From the NCBI GenBank assembly GCA_050949645.1, contig JBMNGC010000001.1, forward strand, positions 3,038,001-3,102,000: a stretch of DNA of 64,000 nt, written 5' to 3'. The notes under the pieces are model-generated. The model saw only the letters and a list, made by a program, of their open reading frames with translations, had not been told where the DNA came from and made no database searches. Position numbers and translations under genes: made by a program. Every line of letters begins with the position of its first letter. Position 1 is the first letter of the stretch. Shown here piece after piece: positions 24,972-33,629 of this stretch. This DNA is from RUG369 sp050949645. GTDB lineage: Bacteria > Planctomycetota > Planctomycetia > Pirellulales > Thermoguttaceae.

Positions 24972-25718
24972 ATGATTCAACTTGAAAACGTGAACTTTTC
25001 CTACAGCGCGGAGCAGCCTCCCGCTCTTGAGAACGCGACGTTCTCGGTTCCTCGGGGCGTCTTTGCGTCGATTGTCGGTCCCAACGGCGGCGGTAAATCG
25101 ACCCTCGTCAAGGTGATCCTCGGACTCCTCAAGCCGCAAGATGGGACCGTTCGACTCTTTGGCGAGTCGCCCGAAAGGTCGCGATATCGCGTCGGATACG
25201 TTCCGCAACAGGCGCGCGTCGATTCGCGGTTCCCGATCAACGCCCTCGACGTCGTCCTTGCCGGACGTTTTGGGACGAAGGCGAAGAAGTCCCGCGTCTT
25301 TTTTCGATTCGACCGCGGGAGTAAAGAGAGAGCGGTCGCCGCGCTCGAAACAATGGGCGTCGCCGATCTCTGCCGGCGATCTTTCGGCGATCTTTCAGGC
25401 GGTCAGCGACAGCGCGTTCTCATCGCGCGAGCGTTGTGTTGCGACCCCGAGTTGCTGATCCTCGACGAGCCGACGAACAACGTCGATCCTTCGAGCGCCG
25501 AACGCTTCTACGAGCTCCTCCAAGAGCTCCATGAGCGCGTGTCGATTCTTATTGCGTCGCACGATATCGGCGTCGTCTCCCAGCTCGTCGACAGCGTTGT
25601 GTGCGTGAACCGAGTCGTTTGCGTTCATCCGACGGACGAATTCACAGGCGACCTTGTACGAGAACTCTACCAAAGCGACGTTCGCTTTGTCCGCCATGAT
25701 CAGCGCGGAGGTTTGTAG
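24972..25718 (+). CDS. Metal-type ABC transporter ATP-binding protein
   Basis: 248 residues with Walker A GPNGGGKST (36-44), signature LSGGQ (141-145), Walker B LLILDEP (161-167) and H-loop H197 (ASHDIGVV). The sequence is closest to the zinc/manganese (ZnuC/MntB-like) group, shown by VGYVPQQARVDSRFPINALD and VVLAGRFG. It would power uptake of a metal ion by a membrane permease, but no permease or solute-binding gene is adjacent, so those must be elsewhere or the assignment is wrong. No Shine-Dalgarno is visible. ahcY follows 181 bases downstream with its own -10. Confidence 0.85.
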   Translation: MIQLENVNFSYSAEQPPALENATFSVPRGVFASIVGPNGGGKSTLVKVILGLLKPQDGTVRLFGESPERSRYRVGYVPQQARVDSRFPINALDVVLAGRFGTKAKKSRVFFRFDRGSKERAVAALETMGVADLCRRSFGDLSGGQRQRVLIARALCCDPELLILDEPTNNVDPSSAERFYELLQELHERVSILIASHDIGVVSQLVDSVVCVNRVVCVHPTDEFTGDLVRELYQSDVRFVRHDQRGGL

Positions 25719-25802
25719 ACGCCGACCGTCGACCTTGTCCCTCAAGGCGTTCGAGGGGCGCCGGCAGGACGTCGCCCCCTGTGCATGAGCGCGCGCACGC
25801 GT

Positions 25803-25808
25803 TATAAT
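25803..25808 (+). promoter_or_regulatory. -10 element upstream of ahcY
   Basis: TATAAT with a poor -35 (TGTGCA, 25780-25785), giving a leader of about 85 bases that holds a short GC hairpin. I found no SAH- or SAM-riboswitch pattern in it. Confidence 0.45.
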
Positions 25809-25899
25809 ATACCGAAAAATGGCGTCATAACTAGAAAATAGCAAATGGCGCAAGCGGCGGCGTCGTCGCCGCGTCGACTTCATTAAGGAACAAGCAAAA

Positions 25900-27207
25900 A
25901 TGAGTGAAAAACTGCCGTACAAAGTCGCAGATATGAGCCTTGCCGATTGGGGACGCAAAGAGATTATGCTCGCCGAGAACGAGATGCCCGGTCTCATGGC
26001 GCTCCGTAAAAAATACGGTCCCACGCAGCCCCTTAAGGGCGCGCGGATCGGCGGCAGCCTCCACATGACGATTCAGACGGCGGTCCTGATCGAGACGCTC
26101 GTCGCGCTCGGCGCGAAAGTCTCGTGGGCAAGCTGCAACCGTTTCTCGACGCAGGATCACGCCGCCGCGGCGATCGCCGCGACCGGCGTCCCCGTCTACG
26201 CATGGAAGGGCGAAACGGACGAAGAATATGACTGGTGCACGGAACAGACGATTTTTTTCCCGGACGGCGAACCGCTCAATATGATCGTCGACGACGGCGG
26301 CGACCTCACCCATATGATTCATCTCCCGAAGTACAGCTCGATCATCGGGGGCGTCAAGGGTATCTCCGAGGAGACGACGACGGGGGTCCATCGCCTCTAC
26401 CAGATGCACGCGCGCGGGGAACTTAAGGTCCCCTGCATCAACGTGAACGACAGCGTGACGAAGAGCAAATTCGACAACCTCTACGGATGCCGCGAGTCCC
26501 TCGCCGACGGAATCAAGCGCGCGACCGACGTGATGGTCGCGGGCAAGGTCGTCGTGGTCGCAGGCTACGGGGACGTCGGGAAGGGTTGCGCGCAATCGAT
26601 GCGTTCCTATGGCGCGCGCGTTCTCGTCACGGAGATCGACCCGATCTGCGCGTTGCAGGCGGCGATGGAAGGCTTCGAAGTGACGACGATGGAAGACGCC
26701 TGCGAGCGCGGCAACATCTTTGTGACCGCGACAGGATGCTGCGATATTATTTCGGCGGAGCAGTGCTCGCGGATGCCCAACGACGCGATCGTCTGCAACA
26801 TCGGTCACTTTGACTGCGAGATCGACTACGCCGGCCTCGAAAGCTACCCGGGCGTTAAGAAGACGCAGATCAAGCCGCTCGTCGACCGCTATACGTTCCC
26901 GAATGGCGCCAGCATTATTCTTCTGGCGGAAGGACGTCTTGTGAACCTCGGTTGCGCGACGGGCCATCCGTCTTTCGTTATGTCGACTTCCTTTACGAAT
27001 CAGGTTCTCGCGCAGATCGCGCTCTGGACCGAAGGGGAAAAGTATCCGCTCGGCGTTCATATGCTGCCAAAGGAGCTCGACGAAGAAGTCGCGCGCCTTC
27101 ACCTTGGTCAGCTCGGCGTCAAGCTCGAGACGCTCACGCAGAAGCAGGCGGATTATCTCGGCATTCCAGTCGAGGGGCCCTACAAGTCTGATTACTACCG
27201 ATATTAA
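25900..27207 (+). CDS. ahcY: Adenosylhomocysteinase
   Basis: 435 residues, the family length. Substrate-binding segments (SCNRFSTQDHAAAAIA, EETTTGVHRLYQM), the NAD site GYGDVGKG (222-229) and the diagnostic C-terminus KSDYYRY are intact. The enzyme reversibly hydrolyses S-adenosylhomocysteine to adenosine and homocysteine and so relieves product inhibition of methyltransferases. AAGGAA lies about 9 bases before the ATG. The DUF1015 gene follows 86 bases later with no terminator, so co-transcription is likely. Confidence 0.97.
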   Translation: MSEKLPYKVADMSLADWGRKEIMLAENEMPGLMALRKKYGPTQPLKGARIGGSLHMTIQTAVLIETLVALGAKVSWASCNRFSTQDHAAAAIAATGVPVYAWKGETDEEYDWCTEQTIFFPDGEPLNMIVDDGGDLTHMIHLPKYSSIIGGVKGISEETTTGVHRLYQMHARGELKVPCINVNDSVTKSKFDNLYGCRESLADGIKRATDVMVAGKVVVVAGYGDVGKGCAQSMRSYGARVLVTEIDPICALQAAMEGFEVTTMEDACERGNIFVTATGCCDIISAEQCSRMPNDAIVCNIGHFDCEIDYAGLESYPGVKKTQIKPLVDRYTFPNGASIILLAEGRLVNLGCATGHPSFVMSTSFTNQVLAQIALWTEGEKYPLGVHMLPKELDEEVARLHLGQLGVKLETLTQKQADYLGIPVEGPYKSDYYRY

Positions 27208-27293
27208 TCACCGATTTTAACGAACGCGCGACGAGTCGCGCAACGTCTCGTTGGTTCACGCAAAACGCCGGCGACGCCGGACAGGAGTATTCA

Positions 27294-28601
27294 ATGCCTA
27301 ACATTCAGCCTTTCCAGGGATTACGTTATAATCTCGCGCAGGTCGGCTCGCTCAGCGACGTCGTCGCGCCCCCTTACGACGTTATCAGCCCGGAACTGCA
27401 GGACGCGCTTTACGCGAAGCATCCGAACAACGTTGTGCGCCTCATCCTCAACAAAATGAACCCTACCGACGACGAGCAGAACAACCGGTACACTCGGAGC
27501 GCGAAATACCTCAAGGATTGGAAGGAATCGGGCGTGCTCGTCAAGGAGCCGCAGCCGTCCCTTTACGTCTATCATCAGATTTTCGAGGCGAATGGGAAAA
27601 AGTATGTCCGCAAAGGCTTTATGTGCGGCTGCGAAGCGGTTCCGTTCGGCGAGGGGATGGTTTTCCCGCACGAAATCACGATGAGCGGTCCGAAGCTCGA
27701 CCGCCTCATGCTCACGACCGCGTGCAAGACGAATCTCAGTCAGATTTTCGGACTCTATCCTGATCCCGAGAACGAGGTTCAGAACATTCTGGAGGACGCG
27801 GTTGCAGGTATTACGCCCCTCGAAGCGACCGACGAAGACGGGGTCGTCAACCGCATGTGGATTGTCGACGACCCTGAAGTTATTTCGAAGGTCGTCGAGC
27901 TCATGGGGCCCAAGCCGATCTTCATCGCGGACGGCCACCATCGTTACGAGACCGCCTGCAACTATCGCAAGCAGATTCGCCAGCAGGGCTTGCTGACGTC
28001 GGATCATCCGGCGAATCACGTTCTGATGGTCTGCGTCGCGATGGAAGACCCTGGTCTCATCGTCTTGCCGACCCACCGTGTTTTCCGCAACGTCCCGGCG
28101 TTCTCGCAGCAGGATCTCATCGACAAGCTTGGCGAATATTTCCGCATCTCGACGATCGGCGAAGGCTACAAGCAGGCGCATAAGGCGTGGGCTGAAGTCG
28201 AGCTCCTTGGCGATCAGGGGACGATGGCGCTCTACTCCGCGCGCGACGGCAAATGGAGCCTGTTCCAGATCACTGACAAGGGACGTGAAAAGATGGACGA
28301 AGTCGCTTCCGACCATCAGCCTGAATGGCGTCGGCTCGGGGTCGCGATTCTCCACACGCTCGTGATCGATACGCTCCTTGGCCTTAAGGGACATGAAAAG
28401 CCCGAGTATGTCGACGACGTCTCCGAAGTGGTGCGCAACCTCAAGGATAATCCTGAGGAATTTACGCTCGCCGCGTTCGTTCAGCCCGCCACCGTCGAGC
28501 TCATTAAGGAATGCAGCATGGTCCGCGAACGCATGCCTGCGAAGAGCACGTACTTCTATCCGAAGCTCATTACGGGCTTCGTCTTCAAGCCGCTCGAGTG
28601 A
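27294..28601 (+). CDS. DUF1015 family protein
   Basis: 435 residues matching the DUF1015 family by its opening (IQPFQGLRYN, then DVVAPPYDVIS), the segment FPHEITMSGPKLDRL and the conserved FIADGHHRYETA. The family is cytoplasmic and its biochemical role is not established; members often sit beside amino-acid or one-carbon genes. Here it follows ahcY, which would fit a link to methionine or serine metabolism, but this is only context. AGGAG lies six bases before the ATG. Two GC-rich hairpins (27226-27241 and about 27268-27280) fill the gap between the genes. Confidence 0.9.
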   Translation: MPNIQPFQGLRYNLAQVGSLSDVVAPPYDVISPELQDALYAKHPNNVVRLILNKMNPTDDEQNNRYTRSAKYLKDWKESGVLVKEPQPSLYVYHQIFEANGKKYVRKGFMCGCEAVPFGEGMVFPHEITMSGPKLDRLMLTTACKTNLSQIFGLYPDPENEVQNILEDAVAGITPLEATDEDGVVNRMWIVDDPEVISKVVELMGPKPIFIADGHHRYETACNYRKQIRQQGLLTSDHPANHVLMVCVAMEDPGLIVLPTHRVFRNVPAFSQQDLIDKLGEYFRISTIGEGYKQAHKAWAEVELLGDQGTMALYSARDGKWSLFQITDKGREKMDEVASDHQPEWRRLGVAILHTLVIDTLLGLKGHEKPEYVDDVSEVVRNLKDNPEEFTLAAFVQPATVELIKECSMVRERMPAKSTYFYPKLITGFVFKPLE

Positions 28602-28690
28602 AATTCCGCTCAAAGGAGTCGTCGGGAGGCGACGGTTCTTGAGGATGGCGCCGAGCGCTGATCGCGCGGCGGTCCCCATTGAGAAAAATG

Positions 28691-28728
28691 AAAGGGAGAG
28701 ACGATTCAAAGCGTCTCTCCCTTTTTTT
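28691..28728. terminator. Bidirectional intrinsic terminator
   Basis: AAAGGGAGAGACG pairs with CGTCTCTCCCTTT around eight bases, with T runs on both strands. It separates the DUF1015 gene from the convergent acyltransferase, whose stop codon follows at 28732. Confidence 0.95.
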
Positions 28729-28731
28729 ATT

Positions 28732-30081
28732 TCAGATCATCTTGCGCAGGAATGGAATCCTTTTGACGAGCGCCGCGACGCACGCCGAGACGACAAATGT
28801 CAGCGCGCTCAGCGCAAAGGCGCCCCAGACGTTCGGCGACGCGTCTGGGAACGCTCTCGACGTCGCTCGCGTCAGGACCGCAAGGACCGCAATGTGCGCG
28901 ACGTAGATTCCATAGGTGAGCGCCGCGAGCTTTTCAAGGATCGCGCCGAGTTTGGGAGCGATCTTCTCTGGGCGCGTCAACGCATAGAACCAGAGCCCTA
29001 GCGCGAGGAGGACGCAAGGGGGAAGAAAGTCGCTGCGCGCGTAGTCGTAGCCGACGAAATAACTCGTCGCCGTCATCGCGGCGAGCCCGAGAATCGCCGC
29101 AAAAATCGCCGTCGCGGCAAGTTCGCGCCGCGGATCGTTCGCGCGAATCGACGTCAACGCCCCGGAAAGGGCGATACGTAAGAGGAAGGGCGCGAAGGTC
29201 GCCGCCAGGATCACCATGTAGACAATTTCACGACCACCCCCGAACGCGAAGCAATATCCGATTCCAGCAAGAATGATCGTCGTTAACAGGAGAGCGTTTC
29301 CGACGGTCGGGAAGGGCCGTTTCGATTGCGTTGGGAGGATTCGCTCGACGACGCGCTCCTGCGCTTTGAACTTGTTCTCGTGGAAGAGGTTCGCGAGAGC
29401 GCTCTGTCCCCTTGCGAGTTCCTCGACGCGCTCCGACGCGAGCAAGACGCCCGAGTACGCTCCGACGCAGTACCATGGCAGGTAGCCGACGGCCAGCGCG
29501 CCGATAAAGATCGCGCTGCGATCGCCGCCCGACTTGAAGGTATAGACTGCGATCGCGATGTAGATAAAAAGAAGGGTTAAGTCTGCCGCGCGGCGCCGGC
29601 GCCAGATCGCATGCCACGGCGCGATGAGTTCAAGGACGATAAGCGCGTAGAGAAACCAGAGATGATAGCCCGCGCCAGGCTTGCCGTTCCAGAACCAGTT
29701 CCGGAAGAGCTTGGACCAGTCGATTGCTCGCCATCCGCCGTCGGCGCTCTTCATGGCGAAGTAGAGCGTCAGATAGACGAGGCTCCAGAAGAGCGTCGGT
29801 ATCCAAATTCGTCGGAGTCGTTTGCGCCAGAAGCGTCCGATCTCCGTCGACGATCGAAGATTGCGGAGCGCAAAATAACCTGCCGTCATGAAGAAGAGGG
29901 GCACCGACGCGTGGGCAAGGCAGTGCGCAACAACGGCGACGATTCCTTCGAAGGTTGGTTGGGCCTCGCTTTGGAACTGACCCGTCGTGTGCGCGACGAT
30001 TACAAGAACGCAAGCGACGACGCGAACGAGGTCGAAGCGCCAGTCGCGAGCGCGCTGCGGCGCGAGGTTGCGTTCCGACAT
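28732..30081 (-). CDS. Acyltransferase 3 family membrane protein
   Basis: 449 residues with about ten transmembrane helices. The family motif is clear at the N-terminus: RFDLVRVVACVLVIVAHTTG, with the H that serves as a catalytic residue in this family, then the FFMTAGYFALRN segment and a basic RFWRKRLRRIWIPTLFWSLV loop. Such proteins transfer acetyl or other acyl groups to sugars of surface polysaccharides or peptidoglycan. GGAGA lies upstream of the ATG. It shares no operon with clear glycan genes, so the acceptor is unknown. A second, unrelated-looking acyltransferase lies at 49898. Confidence 0.85.
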   Translation of the reverse strand: MSERNLAPQRARDWRFDLVRVVACVLVIVAHTTGQFQSEAQPTFEGIVAVVAHCLAHASVPLFFMTAGYFALRNLRSSTEIGRFWRKRLRRIWIPTLFWSLVYLTLYFAMKSADGGWRAIDWSKLFRNWFWNGKPGAGYHLWFLYALIVLELIAPWHAIWRRRRAADLTLLFIYIAIAVYTFKSGGDRSAIFIGALAVGYLPWYCVGAYSGVLLASERVEELARGQSALANLFHENKFKAQERVVERILPTQSKRPFPTVGNALLLTTIILAGIGYCFAFGGGREIVYMVILAATFAPFLLRIALSGALTSIRANDPRRELAATAIFAAILGLAAMTATSYFVGYDYARSDFLPPCVLLALGLWFYALTRPEKIAPKLGAILEKLAALTYGIYVAHIAVLAVLTRATSRAFPDASPNVWGAFALSALTFVVSACVAALVKRIPFLRKMI

Positions 30082-30228
30082 AACTTTTCTCCAACGTGCG
30101 AAGAGGGCGCGGAAACGTTAACGCAGCGAAACAAAAAGCTCTCGTTTGTTCCGCGCTTGGAGACGCGAAAACTCACGAGAGCGAAAGGGAAGGAACGCGC
30201 GGACAGAGCGTTCCGCGCAACGCCGCGG

Positions 30229-31614
30229 TCAGTTGCTGAGCGACTGGAGCGGCGCGGGTATACGCCCGCCGAAGTTCACAAAGTCGTCGCTTGCGCCGAC
30301 GTTGCGAACCTGCATGACCGGCGAGGCGCCGAAGAGTCCCCCGTAAGAAACGAATTCGCCCGCCTCTTTGCCAGGACAGGGTACGAGTCTCGTCGCCGTC
30401 GTCTTATTATTAATGACTCCGATCGCGAGCTCGTCGGCCATAATTCCAGCGATAGTCGTCGCGGGCGTGTCGCCGGGAATGAGGATCATGTCGAGTCCTA
30501 CGGAGCACACGGCGGTCATCGCTTCGAGCTTTTCGAGGGTCAGATGTCCCTTGGCGGCCGCGTCGGCGAGGCAGGAGTCTTCTGAGACGGGAATGAAGGC
30601 GCCGCTGAGGCCTCCAACTGAACCCGACGCGAAGAGTCCGCCCTTCTTGACGGCGTCGTTGAGCATCGCGATCGCGGCGGTCGAGCCAGGCGCGCCAACG
30701 TGGGCGAGCCCTAACGCCTTGAGAATTTCGCCGATCGAGTCTCCGACCGCGGGCGTAGGCGCGAGCGAAAGGTCGACGACTCCAAACTGCGTGTTGAGGC
30801 GTTCCGCGACCTCGCGACCGATGAGCTCTCCGACGCGCGTGACGCGGAAGCTCGCGATCTTGATCTCTTCCGCGAGGTCGGAGAGTGTGAGCTTTTTACC
30901 CGATTCCTTCGCGGAGGCGATTCGACGCTGTAACGCGCTACTCACGACTCCGGGCCCCGAGACGCCGATGTTGATCGCCGCCTCCGGTTCGCCGGCGCCC
31001 ATGTAGGCGCCCGCCATGAAGGGGTTGTCGTCGGGGATATTGGCGAAGACGACAAGTTTCGCGGCGGCAAATCCGTTGTTCTTTTCATCGGCGTGGGCGA
31101 CTTCAAGGATGATTTCGCCGAGGCGCTTGACCGCGTCCATATTAATGCCCGCCTTGCGCGACGCGGCGTTGACCGACGCGCAGACGCAACTCGTCTGATT
31201 AAGGACCTCCGGCAGCGAGTCAATCAGGACTTCGGCGCCGCCGGAGACTCCCTTTTGCACGAGCGCGGAAAAGCCGCCCACAAAGTCGACGCGACAGTAT
31301 TTTCCAGCTTCGTCGAGCGCGTGCGCGAGCTCGAGCGCCGCCGACTTAGTGTGCCCGGCAAGGAGCGTTGCGGCGGGCGAGATGGCGAGACGCTTGTTGG
31401 TGATCGGGACGCCGTACTTTCCGCCGACTTCGTTGCAGACGTCGACGAGCGACTTGGCTCGCGAGACGATCTTATGGTACGCCTTCTTGCACATTTGATC
31501 GACGTTGGGCGACGCGCAGTCGTTGAGGTTAAGAGCAAGGGTCACGGCGCGCACGTCCAGATGTTCGGCGTGCAACATACGTACAGTCGAGAGAATTTCG
31601 TCGGTTTGAAGCAT
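30229..31614 (-). CDS. DUF711 (UPF0210, PFL-like) family protein
   Basis: 461 residues matching the DUF711 family across the whole length: the early VRAVTLALNLNDC, the conserved NKRLAISPAATLLAG, AGEPEAAINIGVSGPGVV, DLSLAPTPAVGDSIGEIL and CSVGLDMILIPGDTPATTI. The family is related to the pyruvate formate-lyase-like fold, but no enzymatic role is established. In many genomes a small ACT-domain gene (UPF0237) precedes it; none is visible here in the 620-base upstream gap. AAGGAG precedes the ATG at a suitable distance. Confidence 0.9.
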   Translation of the reverse strand: MLQTDEILSTVRMLHAEHLDVRAVTLALNLNDCASPNVDQMCKKAYHKIVSRAKSLVDVCNEVGGKYGVPITNKRLAISPAATLLAGHTKSAALELAHALDEAGKYCRVDFVGGFSALVQKGVSGGAEVLIDSLPEVLNQTSCVCASVNAASRKAGINMDAVKRLGEIILEVAHADEKNNGFAAAKLVVFANIPDDNPFMAGAYMGAGEPEAAINIGVSGPGVVSSALQRRIASAKESGKKLTLSDLAEEIKIASFRVTRVGELIGREVAERLNTQFGVVDLSLAPTPAVGDSIGEILKALGLAHVGAPGSTAAIAMLNDAVKKGGLFASGSVGGLSGAFIPVSEDSCLADAAAKGHLTLEKLEAMTAVCSVGLDMILIPGDTPATTIAGIMADELAIGVINNKTTATRLVPCPGKEAGEFVSYGGLFGASPVMQVRNVGASDDFVNFGGRIPAPLQSLSN

Positions 31615-32236
31615 GGCGGTCCAGCTCCTTGGGGGATTCTAAACGGCGACAAATGCATAGGGGCGTCGAGTCCGCCGTCGGACTCGCGCAACGTCGTGGC
31701 GACGCGCAGAAACGACTCGCTGATTATATGTTCTTTACCGCCTCGTTCAAGACCCCTTTGTCACGCCTCGACGTCGCCTCGTTGGATGAAGTCAGAGCGT
31801 TTCGCGCCTCCTTTGAGACGGAACGCTTCACAAAAGCGCGCGTCTCTTTATTACGATTACAACAGAAGCGCCGGTTATGCCGTGAGTTTGTGTTAAGGCG
31901 CGTGGAATAAGGGGAATTTTTGCGTGAAAATGGAGGTTTAGCGCTTTAAATTTTATGATACCTGAGCTAAAATGAGCTAAATTATTCGCCTGGGCAAGTG
32001 GCGGTGTTTGTGTCGAAAGCCCGGGTTGTACAGCGGCGTTCAGTTTCCTGAGTCGCCTGGATTTGAAACGCAATCGCGACTTTGCGATCCGGCGTCGTTC
32101 GACGTTCTCCAGCTAAGAGCGTCGCGCGAGGTGAAAACCACCCGAAATCTATAGCTGTTTGGTTTGTAACTACATAGGCAGACCGGTTGCGGCGACGCGC
32201 GTGGCGGCGATTGCGACGGTTGAGAGGAGGCGTCTC
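31615..32236. other. Long intergenic region with GCTAAA repeats
   Basis: No convincing gene. An AT-rich patch (about 31915-31990) holds TGAGCTAAAA and TGAGCTAAAT in tandem with a 10-base period (31963-31982), an inverted TTTAGC near 31938-31943, and a TATGAT near 31954. The equal helical spacing suggests a protein-binding array controlling the DoxX operon. Open frames here on either strand lack ribosome binding sites and recognisable motifs. Confidence 0.45.
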
Positions 32237-33385
32237 TTGGACAAGACAAAAAAGTGTGGCTGCTGCGCGGCCGTAGTGATCGCTCTGATCGTAGCGCTGC
32301 GGATCGGAGTCGGGTGGCACTTCCTATACGAGGGGATTTGGAAAACGGTTCCATCCAACGACTTTTCTTCCAAAGGATTCCTCGGCATGGCCAAGGGGCC
32401 TTTTAGAGGATTCTATTACGCCAACCTTCCGGACCTCGGCGGCGAAAAGCGGCTCAAGATGGCGCAGGTCTACGTCGGAAGCTTTGACGAGAACGGAAAA
32501 AAGCGCGTCCAGTCTGACGGACGCATCGGATGGACCTTCCCCGTGATTGAAAAGGAATGGTACATCTATTTCAACAAGTTCTGCGCGAAATACGGGCTCG
32601 CCGCCCCTGAGAACGCGGCGCTGCTGAAGGAAGCGAGAGCCATTCGCGACCAATATGTTCTCTCTCTTCGCGAATACGTCTTGGAGAACCGCTCCGATAT
32701 TCGAGGGTTTGTCTCCAGCAAAGCTCGCTTCAAGGAGGAACTCGCCAAGGGGCGGAACGACGCCGAATATCAGCGGATCCGCAACTGGGACGCCGAGATT
32801 GGATATCGCAACGAAGGCGAAGAGTTCATTCAAGAGCCGATAGCGATGGGCGAAGATATGCAGCGCGCTCTTTGGAACGTCCTGACGCCTGAACAGCGAG
32901 CGCTCGGCGAACTGCCGGCGATCACGTACGGGTCGGACCGTTGTCCGCTCATGAAGTTCGTCGCGAATCTTCCATGGATCAGCAACTTCGCGCAGCCGTC
33001 GACGCTCGGATTCCTGGATCTGGTCGTCACGCTTGGCATCACCGCGATTGGGCTGTGCCTCATGCTTGGATTCTGCACGCGACTCGCGGCGCTCGGCGGA
33101 GCCTGCTTCCTCCTCAACGTCGTCCTCTCGCAGTTCCCGTGGCCGACCGTCTATCCCTATTTTTCCGACCAGATCGGTCACTTCATGATCTTCAGCAAGG
33201 ATGCGATCGAGCTCCTCGTTTGCCTCTTCCTCGCCTCAATTCCGGCTGGACGCTGGGGAGGTCTCGACTGGTTCGTCTGGAATTTCTTCGGCAAGTACGT
33301 GTACTGCTACTACGGAATCAAGAGCGATCCGATCGTTCCGGCGCGTCTCTCGACCGTCGAAGGACACTGCTGCGGCAACGATTGA
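32237..33385 (+). CDS. DoxX-family membrane protein with a large soluble insertion
   Basis: About 382 residues from a TTG at 32237, chosen because GAGAGGAGG lies six bases upstream. A first helix with the DoxX pattern (AAVVIALIVALRIGVGWHFL, then YEGIWK) is followed by about 190 mostly helical, charged residues, and then three helices (LGFLDLVVTLGITAIGLCLM, ALGGACFLLNVVLSQF, HFMIFSKDAIELLVCLFLA). DoxX proteins are membrane subunits linked to quinone or thiosulfate oxidation. Two exported Gfo/Idh/MocA oxidoreductases follow, so it may pass their electrons to the quinone pool; this is inference. Cys residues cluster at both ends (KCGCC, HCCGN). Confidence 0.8.
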   Translation: MDKTKKCGCCAAVVIALIVALRIGVGWHFLYEGIWKTVPSNDFSSKGFLGMAKGPFRGFYYANLPDLGGEKRLKMAQVYVGSFDENGKKRVQSDGRIGWTFPVIEKEWYIYFNKFCAKYGLAAPENAALLKEARAIRDQYVLSLREYVLENRSDIRGFVSSKARFKEELAKGRNDAEYQRIRNWDAEIGYRNEGEEFIQEPIAMGEDMQRALWNVLTPEQRALGELPAITYGSDRCPLMKFVANLPWISNFAQPSTLGFLDLVVTLGITAIGLCLMLGFCTRLAALGGACFLLNVVLSQFPWPTVYPYFSDQIGHFMIFSKDAIELLVCLFLASIPAGRWGGLDWFVWNFFGKYVYCYYGIKSDPIVPARLSTVEGHCCGND

Positions 33386-33415
33386 GTTGGTTCTGAGACG
33401 AACCGAAGTCGACGC

Positions 33416-33437
33416 CGGACCTGCTTTATCAGGTCCG
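33416..33437. repeat. Hairpin after the DoxX gene
   Basis: CGGACCTG-CTTTAT-CAGGTCCG, eight paired bases, with no T run, ending three bases before the -35 of the next promoter. It may be a weak terminator or an operator. Confidence 0.5.
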
Positions 33438-33440
33438 ACG

Positions 33441-33468
33441 TTACAAAGAAGAGAAAAGCAACTATAAT
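33441..33468 (+). promoter_or_regulatory. Promoter of the Gfo/Idh/MocA pair
   Basis: TTACAA (33441-33446), a 16-base spacer and TATAAT (33463-33468), with a leader of about 155 bases before the ATG at 33630. Confidence 0.55.
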
Positions 33469-33629
33469 ATTGAGGTCGGTTCGACTTTGAGCGCGAGTAG
33501 TCGCGCGGCGAGTCGACCGGCGCCGAAGCGAAACAGGAGTCGACCGCAAGTCGGTCGCAACGTCGACCGTTGAGTTGGCGACGCGCCGGCTCCTAAGGGC
33601 GTTTCGAAGATATACAGGAAAGAGTAACG

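Noticed and set aside
25803..25899. SAH or SAM riboswitch before ahcY
   Set aside because: The leader is short and holds only one GC hairpin; no conserved riboswitch core was recognised.
27321..28709. A 462-codon frame antisense to the DUF1015 gene
   Set aside because: DUF1015 motifs are unmistakable on the other strand and the frame runs through its terminator.
31629..31910. 93-codon open frame between DUF711 and DoxX
   Set aside because: No ribosome binding site, no recognisable motif, and codon use unlike neighbouring genes.
31915..32160. tRNA-like segment with CCCGGGTTGTACAG
   Set aside because: No cloverleaf can be drawn: no acceptor stem, D-arm or TTCGA loop in the right spacing.
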